Origin: Algoriphagus chordae
Lineage (GTDB): Bacteria; Bacteroidota; Bacteroidia; Cytophagales; Cyclobacteriaceae
Length of the DNA: 64,000 nucleotides
Assembly (NCBI RefSeq): GCF_003254055.1
Contig: NZ_QKZT01000007.1
Coordinates: 1-64,000, forward strand
Reading direction: 5' to 3'
Made by a program: the position numbers and the translations under genes. This document shows, piece after piece, positions 52,595 through 62,547 of this stretch; within the stretch, counting starts at the first letter, position 1, and every line of letters starts with the position of its first letter. The notes beneath the pieces were generated by a model. The model was given only the letters and a program-made list of their open reading frames with translations, was not told the origin of the DNA and ran no database searches.

Positions 52595-53032
52595 TTAACC
52601 TTCGGTATAGTTGAAACTATCAACTTGCTCCTTGATCCAGTCGTAGTATTTTTCCTTGCGGAATTCGACCCAGTCCTTTTTGTATTTGGAATCTTCGATC
52701 AGAAACTTGAAAGCTGTATTTGCCTTTGGCTTGGTGAGTGAACTTACCAAATCATCGGCTAGGCTTTTTTCTTTGACCCTTCGGTCAATAAAATCCTGCA
52801 TCATCTGATGCTCCTGAGCTGGCTCCATCTGGGTAAACTCGGCATAATTGTCCGGGTTTTCTTCGATTTCGTCTAGCACATCCTCTTCTGCCTCAGTCAG
52901 ATCATAATTGTAATAATCCTCATCATCTGGCATCTGATGAATTCTTTTCTTGTCGATCTGATAGAAACAGATCATTCCTTTGAGCAATTGGGTTGAGATA
53001 AGGTCTATCTCCTTTTCAGTAAGCGTAAGCAT
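52595..53032 (-). CDS. UPF0158-family protein
   Basis: 145 residues, acidic in the middle (MPDDEDYYNYDLTEAEEDVL). The C-terminal part (LTKPKANTAFKFLIEDSKYK, KDWVEFRKEKYYDWI) matches the UPF0158 end pattern of a conserved aromatic/acidic helix. No function is known for the family. Soluble and cytoplasmic. It stands alone. Confidence 0.78.
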   Translation of the reverse strand: MLTLTEKEIDLISTQLLKGMICFYQIDKKRIHQMPDDEDYYNYDLTEAEEDVLDEIEENPDNYAEFTQMEPAQEHQMMQDFIDRRVKEKSLADDLVSSLTKPKANTAFKFLIEDSKYKKDWVEFRKEKYYDWIKEQVDSFNYTEG

Positions 53033-53125
53033 TGATGGTTTACAAAATTTTCAGAAAATAGTGAAAGTCGAATTCTGATTAAATTCTAGTTTAAGTAAGC
53101 AATTGAAGCACCAATATAGTTGGAT

Positions 53126-53773
53126 TTACTCACTTGATTCAAGAATTCTCGAAAGCATTTCAATATCTATTTCATGCCCCCCTCGAAAAATCATGGTTTT
53201 CACATCCTTGTTCAAATTTTTGATCAATTCCTGCTGTATTTCAATGCTTTCTGGCCTGATCATATCATCTTGATCTCCCATAACCAAGGAAACTTCTGTC
53301 TGCGAAAATTTCTCACGGGCATCTTCCAACACCATGTCCTGAGCAAATCCACCTGACCACAGTACCAATTGATCTACTTCACCCGCCCAGCGACTTGCCC
53401 AGCGCGTGGCAGTAGCCGCTCCCTGTGAGAATCCCAGTAACTTGATGGTGGGTATATCCTTATACTGCGAAAGTAGATTCTCCATCAAGAGATCTAAATA
53501 CCTATGATTATTTTGGATGGATAACTCCCGCTCATGCTTCGTCATCCAGTTTGCCCCAACTCTTCCTGCAAAACCTTTCAGATAGCCATAATTCGTGGCT
53601 TCAGGTGCTATAAAAAGTCGGTCCGAGGAATCGAATTCTTGGAATTTCCGGATGAAAAACTCCGCTAATTGCCCATATCCATGCAAGATCAGCCAGATTT
53701 CTTTCTCTTCAAAAGTCGGCTCATGAGATACGGAATACTGCGCTTGATATTGGAAATTGATGCTTTTTTTCAA
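53126..53773 (-). CDS. Phospholipase/carboxylesterase-like alpha/beta hydrolase
   Basis: 215 residues. Catalytic Ser in the elbow KLLGFSQGAATATRW, Asp in LVMGDQDDMIRPESI and His in FRGGHEIDIEM, all present and in order. The form is of the small carboxylesterase (YpfH/phospholipase) group. Likely cytoplasmic esterase of unknown substrate. The start at 53773 gives MKKSINFQYQAQYSVSHEPT. Confidence 0.85.
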   Translation of the reverse strand: MKKSINFQYQAQYSVSHEPTFEEKEIWLILHGYGQLAEFFIRKFQEFDSSDRLFIAPEATNYGYLKGFAGRVGANWMTKHERELSIQNNHRYLDLLMENLLSQYKDIPTIKLLGFSQGAATATRWASRWAGEVDQLVLWSGGFAQDMVLEDAREKFSQTEVSLVMGDQDDMIRPESIEIQQELIKNLNKDVKTMIFRGGHEIDIEMLSRILESSE

Positions 53774-53846
53774 AACTCTTTATGAATGTTTAGCAAAACC
53801 GATGTAAGTTATTGGAATCTATCGGCAAGGTTCAAATTGAGGTAAT

Positions 53847-53877
53847 TCCCCCTTTTCAAAGGGGGCCAGGGGGATTT
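53847..53877. repeat. CCCCCTTT...AAAGGGGG palindromic repeat, copy 1
   Basis: TCCCCC(T)n and AAAGGGGG form a hairpin, followed by a second GGGGGATTT. A closely similar block lies at 54589-54619. It is intergenic. Confidence 0.75.
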
Positions 53878-53931
53878 CAAAATACGAAACACTAATTAGG
53901 GCAGTCTTTTGATCAAGGAATTAGTTTAACT

Positions 53932-54414
53932 CTACCCGTTCAAATCGTCAAACTTAAAAGGCAAAAGCGTCTGAATCCCTTGGAAACGGAGTACGCTTCC
54001 ATCAGGATTCTGGATCAAAATAGTCATTGGGCGATCAAATCTCATTTCCATTTCGTTGATCGTCTGCCGACAAAGTCCACAGGGCGACACACTAGCCCAA
54101 ATCTCCTCGCCTTTTCTGCGCGCTACTATCGCTATCTCCCTCACTGCGAGATCTGGGAAATTGGCTCCGGCATAGCCAAGCACCAAGCGTTCGGCACAAA
54201 CTCCTACTGGAAAACTTACATTTTCCTGATTGCTGGATTGTAGAATTTCCCCAGACGCCAGCCGTACAGCCGCGCCTACATGAAAGTTGGAATAAGGCGC
54301 ATAGGCGCTTTCAGAAACTTTTCTCGCCCTCATCATCAGCTGCTGCTCCTCTATCGTCAACTCCTCCCAAGCTAGTTCTTCAAACTCAGCTTCTATTTTT
54401 ATTTTCTTGCTCAT
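53932..54414 (-). CDS. cdd: Cytidine deaminase
   Basis: About 160 residues from ATG 54414 (MSKKIKIEAEFEELAWEELT); a longer start at 54468 is possible. Zinc and active-site motifs are NFHVGAAVRL, PVGVCAERLVLG (catalytic Glu and Cys) and SPCGLCRQTI. It deaminates cytidine and deoxycytidine to uridines in pyrimidine salvage. Length fits the family. It stands alone between two palindromic repeats. Confidence 0.94.
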   Translation of the reverse strand: MSKKIKIEAEFEELAWEELTIEEQQLMMRARKVSESAYAPYSNFHVGAAVRLASGEILQSSNQENVSFPVGVCAERLVLGYAGANFPDLAVREIAIVARRKGEEIWASVSPCGLCRQTINEMEMRFDRPMTILIQNPDGSVLRFQGIQTLLPFKFDDLNG

Positions 54415-54588
54415 GGTTCTGTCTTTGGAGTTTTCCAAACGATCAAGGTAGGAAATTGTTCCATTCAATAATCTCTACACAATTTTTTACCCTAAAATAA
54501 AATCTCCATTTTAGCCATAATTAGGAGCATTCATAATGTTTGCACGTTAAACTACTTTCAGTAAAATTTGGTGCCTAAATGAACCAAC

Positions 54589-54619
54589 TCCCCCTTTTTT
54601 AAAGGGGGTAGGGGGATTT
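54589..54619. repeat. CCCCCTTT...AAAGGGGG palindromic repeat, copy 2
   Basis: Same layout as copy 1 at 53847, with a longer T-run, and followed by GGGGGATTTG. It lies just upstream of the saccharopine-dehydrogenase-like gene. Confidence 0.75.
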
Positions 54620-54686
54620 GGGTACTTGACATCACTTTATGAGTTTTACCCGCAGGGTTACTAAAAATAGTATAGATCGATTAAGC

Positions 54687-56027
54687 ATGCATACAATTCT
54701 GATTTTAGGCGGCGGAAAATCAGCCATATATTTAATAGACTTCCTAGCTGAAAGCTGTCAACCCAAATCCCGTAAATTGATTTTGGCGGACATCAATCTG
54801 GCTTCCGCTAAGGAAAAGCTTAAAGATCAGCCAAATACCGAAGCTCGTCAGCTCGACATAGAAAATGTAGCTGCCCGGCAGTCGCTGATCAAAGAAGCTG
54901 ATGTAGTGATCTCCATGCTTCCTGCTTTTATGCACCCTACGATAGCAAAGGACTGTTTGGAGTTTGGAAAGCATTTTTTCTCGGCATCTTACGAGTCGGA
55001 GGAAATGCGTGAAATGAGGTCTGAAATCGAAGCAAAAAGCTTGTTTTTCCTGAACGAATGCGGTCTTGACCCAGGCATTGATCACATGTCCGCCATGCAG
55101 ATCATCAACTCGGCGAAGTCAAAAGGCGAAGAAATCACCTCCTTCAAATCCTATTGTGGTGGGCTCCTCGCACCACAATCCGAAGACAATCCCTGGAAAT
55201 ACAAGTTCACCTGGAATCCAAGAAACGTGGTTTTGGCTGGACAGGGAACTTCACGTTACATTGAAAATGGGGATTTGAAGTTTGTTCCTTATCATCAGCT
55301 TTTCAACCGACTCGAAACCCTCCAGTTTTCAGGATTGGGGGATTTTGACGGCTATCCCAATCGGGATTCACTCAGCTACAGAAAGGTTTATGGATTGGAA
55401 AATATCAGCACCATGCTACGCGGAACGCTCAGAAGAGCGGGTTACTGCAAAGCCTGGAATGTATTTGTGCAGCTGGGAATCTGTGATGATTCTTTCCAGA
55501 TGAATCTGTCAGAAGGAACGACTTTGAGACAGTTCCTAAACACATTTTTGCCTTACGACCCAGCACTTTCGGTGGAAGAAAAGCTCGGAAACCTGATCCC
55601 TGATTTTGATTTTCCTACATGGGAGAAAATCCAGTGGCTGGGATTTTTCGGAAATGATTTGCTTCCAAAAACAACAGGTTCTCCAGCAGCGATTCTTCAA
55701 GCTATTTTAGAGAAAAACTGGAAGCTTTACCCAGAGGACAAGGACATGATTGTGATGCAGCATCTTTTTGAACTCAAAACTCCAGAAGGCATCAAAGAAG
55801 TCAGATCAAGCCTAGTTTGCTTCGGTGAAGACGCTACCTATACGGCGATGGCAAAGACGGTGGGACTTCCGATGGCAATTGCTGTTGATCTCTTTCTAGA
55901 TGGGAAAATCAATTTAACAGGCCTCCATCTGCCTGTGCTTGCAGAGATTTACACTCCGATTTTGGCCGGGTTAAAAAATCATGGAATTAGCTTCCTGGAA
56001 CAGGAAAAGTTATATAAGCCTGACTAA
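54687..56027 (+). CDS. Saccharopine dehydrogenase-family protein
   Basis: About 446 residues from ATG 54687, which gives MHTILILGGGKSAIYLIDFL with a Rossmann GGG motif; the longer reading from 54639 has an unlikely lead. The N-terminal NAD(P)-binding domain is followed by the C-terminal catalytic-type domain (LNECGLDPGIDHMSAMQIIN, SFKSYCGGLLAPQSEDNPWK). It matches Bacteroidota homologues of lysine-pathway saccharopine dehydrogenase; which substrate it uses is not certain. Confidence 0.86.
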   Translation: MHTILILGGGKSAIYLIDFLAESCQPKSRKLILADINLASAKEKLKDQPNTEARQLDIENVAARQSLIKEADVVISMLPAFMHPTIAKDCLEFGKHFFSASYESEEMREMRSEIEAKSLFFLNECGLDPGIDHMSAMQIINSAKSKGEEITSFKSYCGGLLAPQSEDNPWKYKFTWNPRNVVLAGQGTSRYIENGDLKFVPYHQLFNRLETLQFSGLGDFDGYPNRDSLSYRKVYGLENISTMLRGTLRRAGYCKAWNVFVQLGICDDSFQMNLSEGTTLRQFLNTFLPYDPALSVEEKLGNLIPDFDFPTWEKIQWLGFFGNDLLPKTTGSPAAILQAILEKNWKLYPEDKDMIVMQHLFELKTPEGIKEVRSSLVCFGEDATYTAMAKTVGLPMAIAVDLFLDGKINLTGLHLPVLAEIYTPILAGLKNHGISFLEQEKLYKPD

Positions 56028-56072
56028 GCAATTGAAACATTCTCTGGCCAGCAGTTATATTTCAGCTTCCTG

Positions 56073-57125
56073 CTAGGCCCCTGGATCCCAATCCACAGGA
56101 GGATCAAATACTGAACCCTCGACCTGTCTACAATCATCAGCAATGATTCCCACATTCTGCCTGAAATCCAGTTCCGCTCCATTTATATAAACTCGTTGGG
56201 AAGTTTCTCCTGCTGCGATGAAATAACCAAGGACTACCTCATCTGGATTATCCAAGCTTATCATATTCCCACGAATATTCGCAGGAGGGGGATCAAAGAC
56301 CGAACCGCTGATCTCAGTTTGTTGCTTCACCAAGCGTAGAAATCGATAAGCCTCAGCGCTAATACTGAGCTGTCGCAAATCCACACGATATGTATTCACA
56401 AATCGTAACCCATCATCAAGAATAAACCCAGCTTTGATCCTGGTACTCAAACCATTGAAATTATCATCATTTGCAATAAAAAATGAGCTATTTCCAGTCG
56501 TTTCTGATTTGTAACATACCGCACAGCAGTCTTTCGGTGCTGGAGACATAGTTTCACGATCTACATAGAGATCTGGTCTAGTTTCCAACACATAGGTGGC
56601 AGGGCTATTTCTCCAGAAGTAAAAGTTATTTTCCTCTGCTGGATCATCTATATCCACGATAAAACTCACCCCCGAAGCATCGTTTATTTCTCCTTCTACC
56701 GGAATTCGTTCTGATTGGTAAGTCAAATTTCTGATTGGGGGGACATTGTTGACTTTTTCGGGAAATGAACTGTAAACCTTCCCATCTGTAAGCTGTATTT
56801 GCAAGGTGTAAGACCTACCTACAATAGCTGAAAAACTCGCAGGACTCTGATAATCACCACGATTTTCGAGATTTTCAGAGAGATAAGTAACATTCCCAAG
56901 TTCATCTCTCACGATTACGGTGGCTCCAGTGACAGGCCGTATCAACCCTTCAAACACAGATCCATAGGTAGCTCCTCTCGTCAAGCGGACAGTATGTGGC
57001 CCCGCAGCGCTGGTAATAGTACCCTCGATGGTCAAAATCTGCGGACCTTCAGCCACAGTCACTTCATAAGGATCTATGCAAGAAACCTGAACCAACAACA
57101 GTAAATAAATCAGTCTTTTATACAT
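56073..57125 (-). CDS. DUF4249 lipoprotein, partner of the TonB receptor
   Basis: 350 residues; signal MYKRLIYLLLLVQVSC with lipidated Cys16, then IDPYEVTVAEGPQILTIEGT, the usual start of DUF4249. The middle is beta-rich. DUF4249 proteins follow TonB-dependent receptors in many Bacteroidota and are thought to be surface or periplasmic partners in uptake. It starts three bases after the receptor stop. The C-terminal end is acidic and ends VDWDPGA. Confidence 0.87.
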   Translation of the reverse strand: MYKRLIYLLLLVQVSCIDPYEVTVAEGPQILTIEGTITSAAGPHTVRLTRGATYGSVFEGLIRPVTGATVIVRDELGNVTYLSENLENRGDYQSPASFSAIVGRSYTLQIQLTDGKVYSSFPEKVNNVPPIRNLTYQSERIPVEGEINDASGVSFIVDIDDPAEENNFYFWRNSPATYVLETRPDLYVDRETMSPAPKDCCAVCYKSETTGNSSFFIANDDNFNGLSTRIKAGFILDDGLRFVNTYRVDLRQLSISAEAYRFLRLVKQQTEISGSVFDPPPANIRGNMISLDNPDEVVLGYFIAAGETSQRVYINGAELDFRQNVGIIADDCRQVEGSVFDPPVDWDPGA

Positions 57126-57128
57126 AGC

Positions 57129-59525
57129 TCAAAACTTAATCGCATAACTAATACTAGGAAGAGGCACGCCCAAAATAGCAAGTCTCATAGCCTGAGGAGG
57201 CGAACCAAATTCATCCACAAAGAAAAGTGAGAATGGATTTTTCCTGCCGTAAACATTTATGATTGAGAAGGTCCAGTCTCCATCAAAGAACCTTCCTTCA
57301 CCATTGAGTTTGAAGTTGACCGCCAAATCCAATCGGTGAAAATCTGGAAGTCTCTGCTCATTTCTTCGATTGAAGTAAGCCAAGGAGTTTCCTGAGTAGT
57401 TAAACTTCGCTTCCGGATAAGTGATTGGCCTTCCCGTGCTATAGCCGAAAGTGGCAGATACAGACAAATTAGTACTCACTTTATAATTACCTATTACACT
57501 AAACTCATTTGGCTTATCATAATTGGATGGGTACCAATCCCCCCCATTAATGATTTCCTCCTCATAGGGAGTAAGCACCCTTCTGAGGCTACGCGAATAA
57601 GTGTAGGATATCCAACCGGTCAATCGCCCTAAGTTTTTCTTCACATACAATTCAACACCATAAGCCTTCCCTTGTGCTGGTACCAATTCCGTCTCGATAT
57701 GATTCTGCATGATCAGATTGGCTCCATCCTTATACTCCACTACATTTTGAATGTCTTTATAATACACTTCGATTGAGGTTTCGAAAATATTCCCTTTGAA
57801 GTTGTTGTAATAGCCCAAGGAATACTGATCTACTATCTGTGGTTCAAGAAAAGCATCACTCAACTTCCAAATATCTGTGGGTGCTATAGTTGCTGTATTG
57901 GAAATCAGGTGGATGAACTGATACATTCTATTGTAGCCTACTTTGATCGAGCTGTTTTTGGAAAAGGAATAACGCAAGGAGCCCCTAGGTCCCAAACCAT
58001 TGTAATTAGCGATCTGCTCGCCATCTCCATAGCTAGTCTCGCCAATGGCCGTTCCATCCGAAATCGGCTGGTTCTCCGCATAATCCCTGACAATTCGAGG
58101 CCCTAAGTATTGGTACATATCGTAACGCAATCCATAAGACATCCCAAATTTCTCCCCCAACTCAAACTCCTGCTGAAAATACAGGCCGGATTCCCGTCCA
58201 TATTCATCTTGGACTTTATCTGGTAAAACCCCCTCATCAGGCCCAGTTGGAATCAATTCTCCAGGTTGCAACTTCATCTGCTTGAAATCTCCTCCAAAAC
58301 TCACTTTATTGGTCTCAGAAAATTGATAGCTCATAAATAGCTTTGCTCCATAATCTTGAATGCCAGAATTGAGATCAAAATCATTGATACCTGAGCGATT
58401 GAAAATACTGTAATCGTACTGCGTGTAGTATCCTAATGCTTCTAGGCTGAGTTTCTCTGACAAAACGCTTTTCCACTGCAAGGAATGGCTGGTATTGGCC
58501 CAAGAAACGGTCGTATCTGAAGCAAAAGAAAAGTCATCGTAACTGCGATAGAAACTGTATGTAAATTCATTTTTATCAGAAATCGGAGCCGAAATAATCA
58601 GATTCCCATCATAAAAATTAGTATTGGAATTCTTCAAATCTGGATTGCTCATGGCATGCAAAAACCAATTGATATAAGACCCCCGAATCCCACCGAGTAT
58701 GGAAACCTTGTCTTTGACAATCGGGCCATTGATAGACAGTTTTCCGGAGACATTGCTCAGCATTACATCCGCTCCCCATTTTGAAACACTTCCGGCCTTT
58801 GGCACAATATCCAAAATCGAAGAGCCTCTACCGCCATAGCGAGATGGAATCACAGATTTGTACAGCGTAACGTCATTCACCACATCAGCATTGAAGGAGG
58901 TAAATAAACCAAACAAGTGCGTAGGATTGTAAATCGGAGCGCCTAAGAATTGTATCAAATTTTGATCTGCTCCTCCTCCACGAACATTGAGCCCTGCCGA
59001 AGCTTCCCCCACCTGACTCACCCCAGGCAAGGTCGCCATAGAACGAATAATATCTACCTCACCCAAAAAAGGTGGCAGCTCCTTGATCGTATTCATACTA
59101 AGCGTAATCGCCCCCATATCGGTAGAACGGATGTTTTTCTCCGGATCTCTACCAAATATCACCACATCATCTAGCTGAAAATCCTCCTGGAGCATTTTGA
59201 TGGAAATCCTCCCATCTCCCACTGCCACTATCGGATAATCAATGGTTTCATAACCTACATATCGAAACTGAAGATTGTATTCTGCCCGGTCTAAAGTCAA
59301 TTCGAATGTCCCGTTGTTATCGGTAATCATATTCAGGTTGGTCTCCGTCACAGTCACGGTGGCACCTACCAAGGCCTCTCCTGTGATTTCGTCGATGATT
59401 CTACCCGAAATCTTAAGCCCTTTGAGTTGTCCGACATCCCGACCTACCACCTCCTTTTTCACGGGTGTCTGAGCGAAGCCTAGCTGGGAAACAAACAGAA
59501 AAAGTAAGAGTAAATTTCTTCTCAT
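57129..59525 (-). CDS. TonB-dependent receptor with carboxypeptidase-regulatory domain
   Basis: About 798 residues from ATG 59525 (MRRNLLLLFLFVSQLGFAQ signal). Residues 30-110 form a carboxypeptidase-D regulatory-like domain (LKISGRIIDEITGEALVGAT); a plug domain follows (IRSTDMGAITLSMNTIKELP), then the beta-barrel ending in LPSISYAIKF. It takes up an unknown large substrate through the outer membrane with TonB. The gene is between the kelch-repeat gene and the DUF4249 gene, three to eleven bases from each. Confidence 0.92.
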   Translation of the reverse strand: MRRNLLLLFLFVSQLGFAQTPVKKEVVGRDVGQLKGLKISGRIIDEITGEALVGATVTVTETNLNMITDNNGTFELTLDRAEYNLQFRYVGYETIDYPIVAVGDGRISIKMLQEDFQLDDVVIFGRDPEKNIRSTDMGAITLSMNTIKELPPFLGEVDIIRSMATLPGVSQVGEASAGLNVRGGGADQNLIQFLGAPIYNPTHLFGLFTSFNADVVNDVTLYKSVIPSRYGGRGSSILDIVPKAGSVSKWGADVMLSNVSGKLSINGPIVKDKVSILGGIRGSYINWFLHAMSNPDLKNSNTNFYDGNLIISAPISDKNEFTYSFYRSYDDFSFASDTTVSWANTSHSLQWKSVLSEKLSLEALGYYTQYDYSIFNRSGINDFDLNSGIQDYGAKLFMSYQFSETNKVSFGGDFKQMKLQPGELIPTGPDEGVLPDKVQDEYGRESGLYFQQEFELGEKFGMSYGLRYDMYQYLGPRIVRDYAENQPISDGTAIGETSYGDGEQIANYNGLGPRGSLRYSFSKNSSIKVGYNRMYQFIHLISNTATIAPTDIWKLSDAFLEPQIVDQYSLGYYNNFKGNIFETSIEVYYKDIQNVVEYKDGANLIMQNHIETELVPAQGKAYGVELYVKKNLGRLTGWISYTYSRSLRRVLTPYEEEIINGGDWYPSNYDKPNEFSVIGNYKVSTNLSVSATFGYSTGRPITYPEAKFNYSGNSLAYFNRRNEQRLPDFHRLDLAVNFKLNGEGRFFDGDWTFSIINVYGRKNPFSLFFVDEFGSPPQAMRLAILGVPLPSISYAIKF

Positions 59526-59535
59526 AGGTTTTGGC

Positions 59536-60999
59536 TTAAATTCCGTTTGGATCAAATTGGTACAATTCCATCGGATATGGTCCGGCCAGAGAGATATCTG
59601 GAACTCTCATCATGTATAGAGATTCTCCTTGTACAAAACTCCCTACAGTGAAGCTTTGCGGAATTCCCGGAATCGCATTTTTTGATTTCCAGCTCATAGT
59701 ATTCATATCAAGCTCCCAGAGATCAGTCGCTCTTCTATACAAGCCTACATAAGCCTTGGACCCGATCACATGTGCTATGCCATATCCTTGTCCCAAAGAA
59801 CCTGGATAAGTCAGCCCAGTACTACTCCAAGAATCAGTCGCTGGATCGTATCTCCATAAAGCCGCAGAATCATCTACCACATAAGCTTTACCCTGATATT
59901 CAAAATGAGGGTTTGCTGCCCCAAATGCAACTGGGCTAGGACTTAGCGTTGTCCATTGTTTAGTAGCAGCAGCATATTTCCTTACGGCCAAAGAATCTCC
60001 TTCTTTGCTACCTACGACATACAAATTCTGATTCAGTTCGAAAGCCAGAGACTCCCTACTATCAAAGGTTAAATCTGCCAATTGCTGAAACCCTGAGGCA
60101 CTTACTTTCCAAAAACCATAATTCATGGTATAAGGCCCCCTTCCCAATTTGGCCACTCCAGCACCAATGTAATTTGAAGTAGCAAAGGCATAATTCCGTG
60201 AAGTCCCCGGCCAATCAATTTTCTCCCAGGAAGATGTCGCTGGATTATATCGTTGAAATCCAGTGTAAAATTCATTCTTTGAGATATTGCCAAGACCTAT
60301 ATAGAAACCTGCCGAGTTCTGAAAGGAGACGTTATCGTAAAGTTTGACTTGTTCTGGAAATGTGCTTATTAGTTGGTAGGCACCAGTTTGATATTCGAAT
60401 GGGGAGTCAAAGCTCAACAGCTTATCCTGAACCAGTACTTTGATGAAAACAGGGTCTGCAGAAGTTGCTGGAGGAATCTTAACGCTAAGCCTAGATTCAA
60501 ATTCAATATTGAGTACCTCTGCTTCTACCTCATTGAAAAATACCCGAGTGTCCTTAGTGAAATTACGCCCCAGAATCGTCACCGTCTCAGTTGCCGAACC
60601 AAATGCAGGTAAAAAACTTTCCAGTCCTGGATTTAATGTGGACAATTCGATCACATTACCAAATTCCAGTCCTTTGCCAATATCCATAAAGGCTTTTACA
60701 AAATAGGAGCTCCCAATAGTTAACTCATCTATCAAGCCTACAAATCTCCCTGCACCTTCTTTTGTACCCAAAGAAATAACAATCGGCATAGAGAAACTCT
60801 CATCCTGGGACAGGTAAAAACCATGATCACTAGCTTTGACGGGTTGGTTTGCTATCAAGCGTCCCAAAAGCCGAACTTGCTCTCCGCTAGTATACAGAAC
60901 CTCTTCGGTGACGAGAATGACACTTTCCTCCTCATCCTCTGTACAGGCCCATCCCAATAAGAGCATCGCTAGGATTCCTAGAGACAGAAATTTTCTCAT
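59536..60999 (-). CDS. Kelch/TIG-domain lipoprotein of the receptor operon
   Basis: 487 residues; signal MRKFLSLGILAMLLLGWAC with Cys19. An N-terminal beta region is followed by an IPT/TIG-like domain (FLPAFGSATETVTILGRNFT near residue 130) and then kelch-like repeats (residues 215-480; SWEKIDWPGTSRNYAFATSN, LYVVGSKEGDSLAVRKYAAA). It is likely surface-exposed, perhaps helping bind the ligand of the TonB receptor encoded next. It is first in the three-gene unit. Confidence 0.78.
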   Translation of the reverse strand: MRKFLSLGILAMLLLGWACTEDEEESVILVTEEVLYTSGEQVRLLGRLIANQPVKASDHGFYLSQDESFSMPIVISLGTKEGAGRFVGLIDELTIGSSYFVKAFMDIGKGLEFGNVIELSTLNPGLESFLPAFGSATETVTILGRNFTKDTRVFFNEVEAEVLNIEFESRLSVKIPPATSADPVFIKVLVQDKLLSFDSPFEYQTGAYQLISTFPEQVKLYDNVSFQNSAGFYIGLGNISKNEFYTGFQRYNPATSSWEKIDWPGTSRNYAFATSNYIGAGVAKLGRGPYTMNYGFWKVSASGFQQLADLTFDSRESLAFELNQNLYVVGSKEGDSLAVRKYAAATKQWTTLSPSPVAFGAANPHFEYQGKAYVVDDSAALWRYDPATDSWSSTGLTYPGSLGQGYGIAHVIGSKAYVGLYRRATDLWELDMNTMSWKSKNAIPGIPQSFTVGSFVQGESLYMMRVPDISLAGPYPMELYQFDPNGI

Positions 61000-61167
61000 T
61001 AATTAAGTTAGTTGACTACTTAGTCCAAAAATAGAAAAATAGATAGCAGAAACAACCACGAATAACTAATTCATAAAAAATATCTTGTAGAAACCATAGA
61101 TTTCTGAACCCCTTTTTGGCAAAACCCCGACAAACAACTTATTCATTTGTCCAATATCACCCTACTA

Positions 61168-61875
61168 TCAAAAACCCAACAAAAACCCCCTTACCAGATT
61201 TGCATAGCTTTCATGTGGGCTTCCATCTTCGTTTTTGATGAAAATGGCTGAAGTTTCTACCTCATTCTGATTTCTGGAAAAAGCACAAATCTCTCTTTGT
61301 ATTCGCTTTCCAGGTTTGTCTTGCAGCGTGTATTTCACCCCTAGAAACAAGCCATGCTGCTCAGCTTCTTTCCGAAAATCCTGCATTTGTCTGGGAGGTA
61401 GAATAATCCAAAACTGTCCATCCTCTTTTAAAAGTTGAGCCACTTTCCCCAACAAATCCTCAAAAGAAAGCTCGTCCGTATGCAAAGCCATATTGCGCTG
61501 CATATCAGATGATTTCAAGTGATCAGGGAAATAGGGCGGGTTGCTGACGATAAGATCATAGTTCTGCTGAGCTGCGAAGTCCTGAAATCTCCCCTCCCAA
61601 AGCTGCATACGATCAGAAAAAGTACTTGAGCGAAAATTATCCAATGCTTGAGCTGCTGCTTCCGGATCTATCTCAACAGCCTGAACTCTGGCCAAAGGAA
61701 AACGCTGGGCAAGCATAAGAGCAATCACGCCTGTGCCAGTTCCTACATCCAAAATTTCTCTTGGCGACAAGGCCTTAGCCAAGGCCCCGAGCATCACAGC
61801 ATCCGTGCTGATTTTCATCGCACAGCGATCCTGATTGACTCGAAAATGCTGAAACTGGAACCAGGTATTGGCCAT
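61168..61875 (-). CDS. tRNA1(Val) (adenine37-N6)-methyltransferase-like protein
   Basis: 235 residues. SAM-binding motif EILDVGTGTGVIALMLAQRF and the catalytic NPPY in YDLIVSNPPYFPDHLKSSDM are those of TrmN6/YfiC. It methylates A37 of a tRNA that reads valine codons in E. coli. Its start is right beside the stop of the DUF2179 gene upstream, so both are likely co-transcribed. Confidence 0.88.
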   Translation of the reverse strand: MANTWFQFQHFRVNQDRCAMKISTDAVMLGALAKALSPREILDVGTGTGVIALMLAQRFPLARVQAVEIDPEAAAQALDNFRSSTFSDRMQLWEGRFQDFAAQQNYDLIVSNPPYFPDHLKSSDMQRNMALHTDELSFEDLLGKVAQLLKEDGQFWIILPPRQMQDFRKEAEQHGLFLGVKYTLQDKPGKRIQREICAFSRNQNEVETSAIFIKNEDGSPHESYANLVRGFLLGF

Positions 61876-62478
61876 CTAGGTACGAGGCTTACTAAAGAAA
61901 CTCATATTGAATCTTGGCTTATCATCCATCACATTCAAATCATCCTCAGACACCCGCTTCACACTCTCAATGGTATAGAACGCCTTCTCATCTATACTTT
62001 TGACCTTAGCGACAAACTCCGTGAGGCTATCTCTTTTCATCACTGTAAATAACAGATTGACCTTACCAAAACGTCCTTCTCCGCCCACATTCGTAAAGCG
62101 AAAATCCCGCTCCTTCATATATTCAATCAGGTCAGGAAGTGGTTGTGGTGTAATCACTCTCACGAGCACCCTTCCAAGGGCTAGCTTCTCCTCAAAGTAC
62201 ATCCCCACATAAGTTCCCATCCCGAAGCCACCAGCATAGGCAACATAAGAAAGTGGATTGTTTATGTTTTGAAAAATCTGACCTATAGCAAGCAACCAAA
62301 TAAAGGCTTCAAAAAAGCCCAAAACCGGAGCAATGTTCTTTTTCCCATTCATCATAAACATGATTCTCAGGGTATTGATAGACACATCTCCTACTCTCGC
62401 GCAGAAAATAAGTAAAGGCATGATTAGGTAATCGAACAATTGTTCGGAAACACCTAGGGTTTGAAAGAATTCTTGCAT
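61876..62478 (-). CDS. UPF0316/DUF2179 family membrane protein
   Basis: 200 residues. Three membrane helices in the N-terminal 95 (YLIMPLLIFCARVGDVSINT, IAPVLGFFEAFIWLLAIGQI), then the C-terminal DUF2179 domain (FRFTNVGGEGRFGKVNLLFT, VKSIDEKAFYTIESVKRVSE). The family is widespread with unknown role, often resembling DUF5698. It is directly upstream of the TrmN6-like gene. Confidence 0.87.
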   Translation of the reverse strand: MQEFFQTLGVSEQLFDYLIMPLLIFCARVGDVSINTLRIMFMMNGKKNIAPVLGFFEAFIWLLAIGQIFQNINNPLSYVAYAGGFGMGTYVGMYFEEKLALGRVLVRVITPQPLPDLIEYMKERDFRFTNVGGEGRFGKVNLLFTVMKRDSLTEFVAKVKSIDEKAFYTIESVKRVSEDDLNVMDDKPRFNMSFFSKPRT

Positions 62479-62547
62479 GAAATTCGGATTCAGTTTGGAG
62501 CCGCAAAACTACATTCTATTCCAGTGAGAGCGAAATAATATTTGGAA

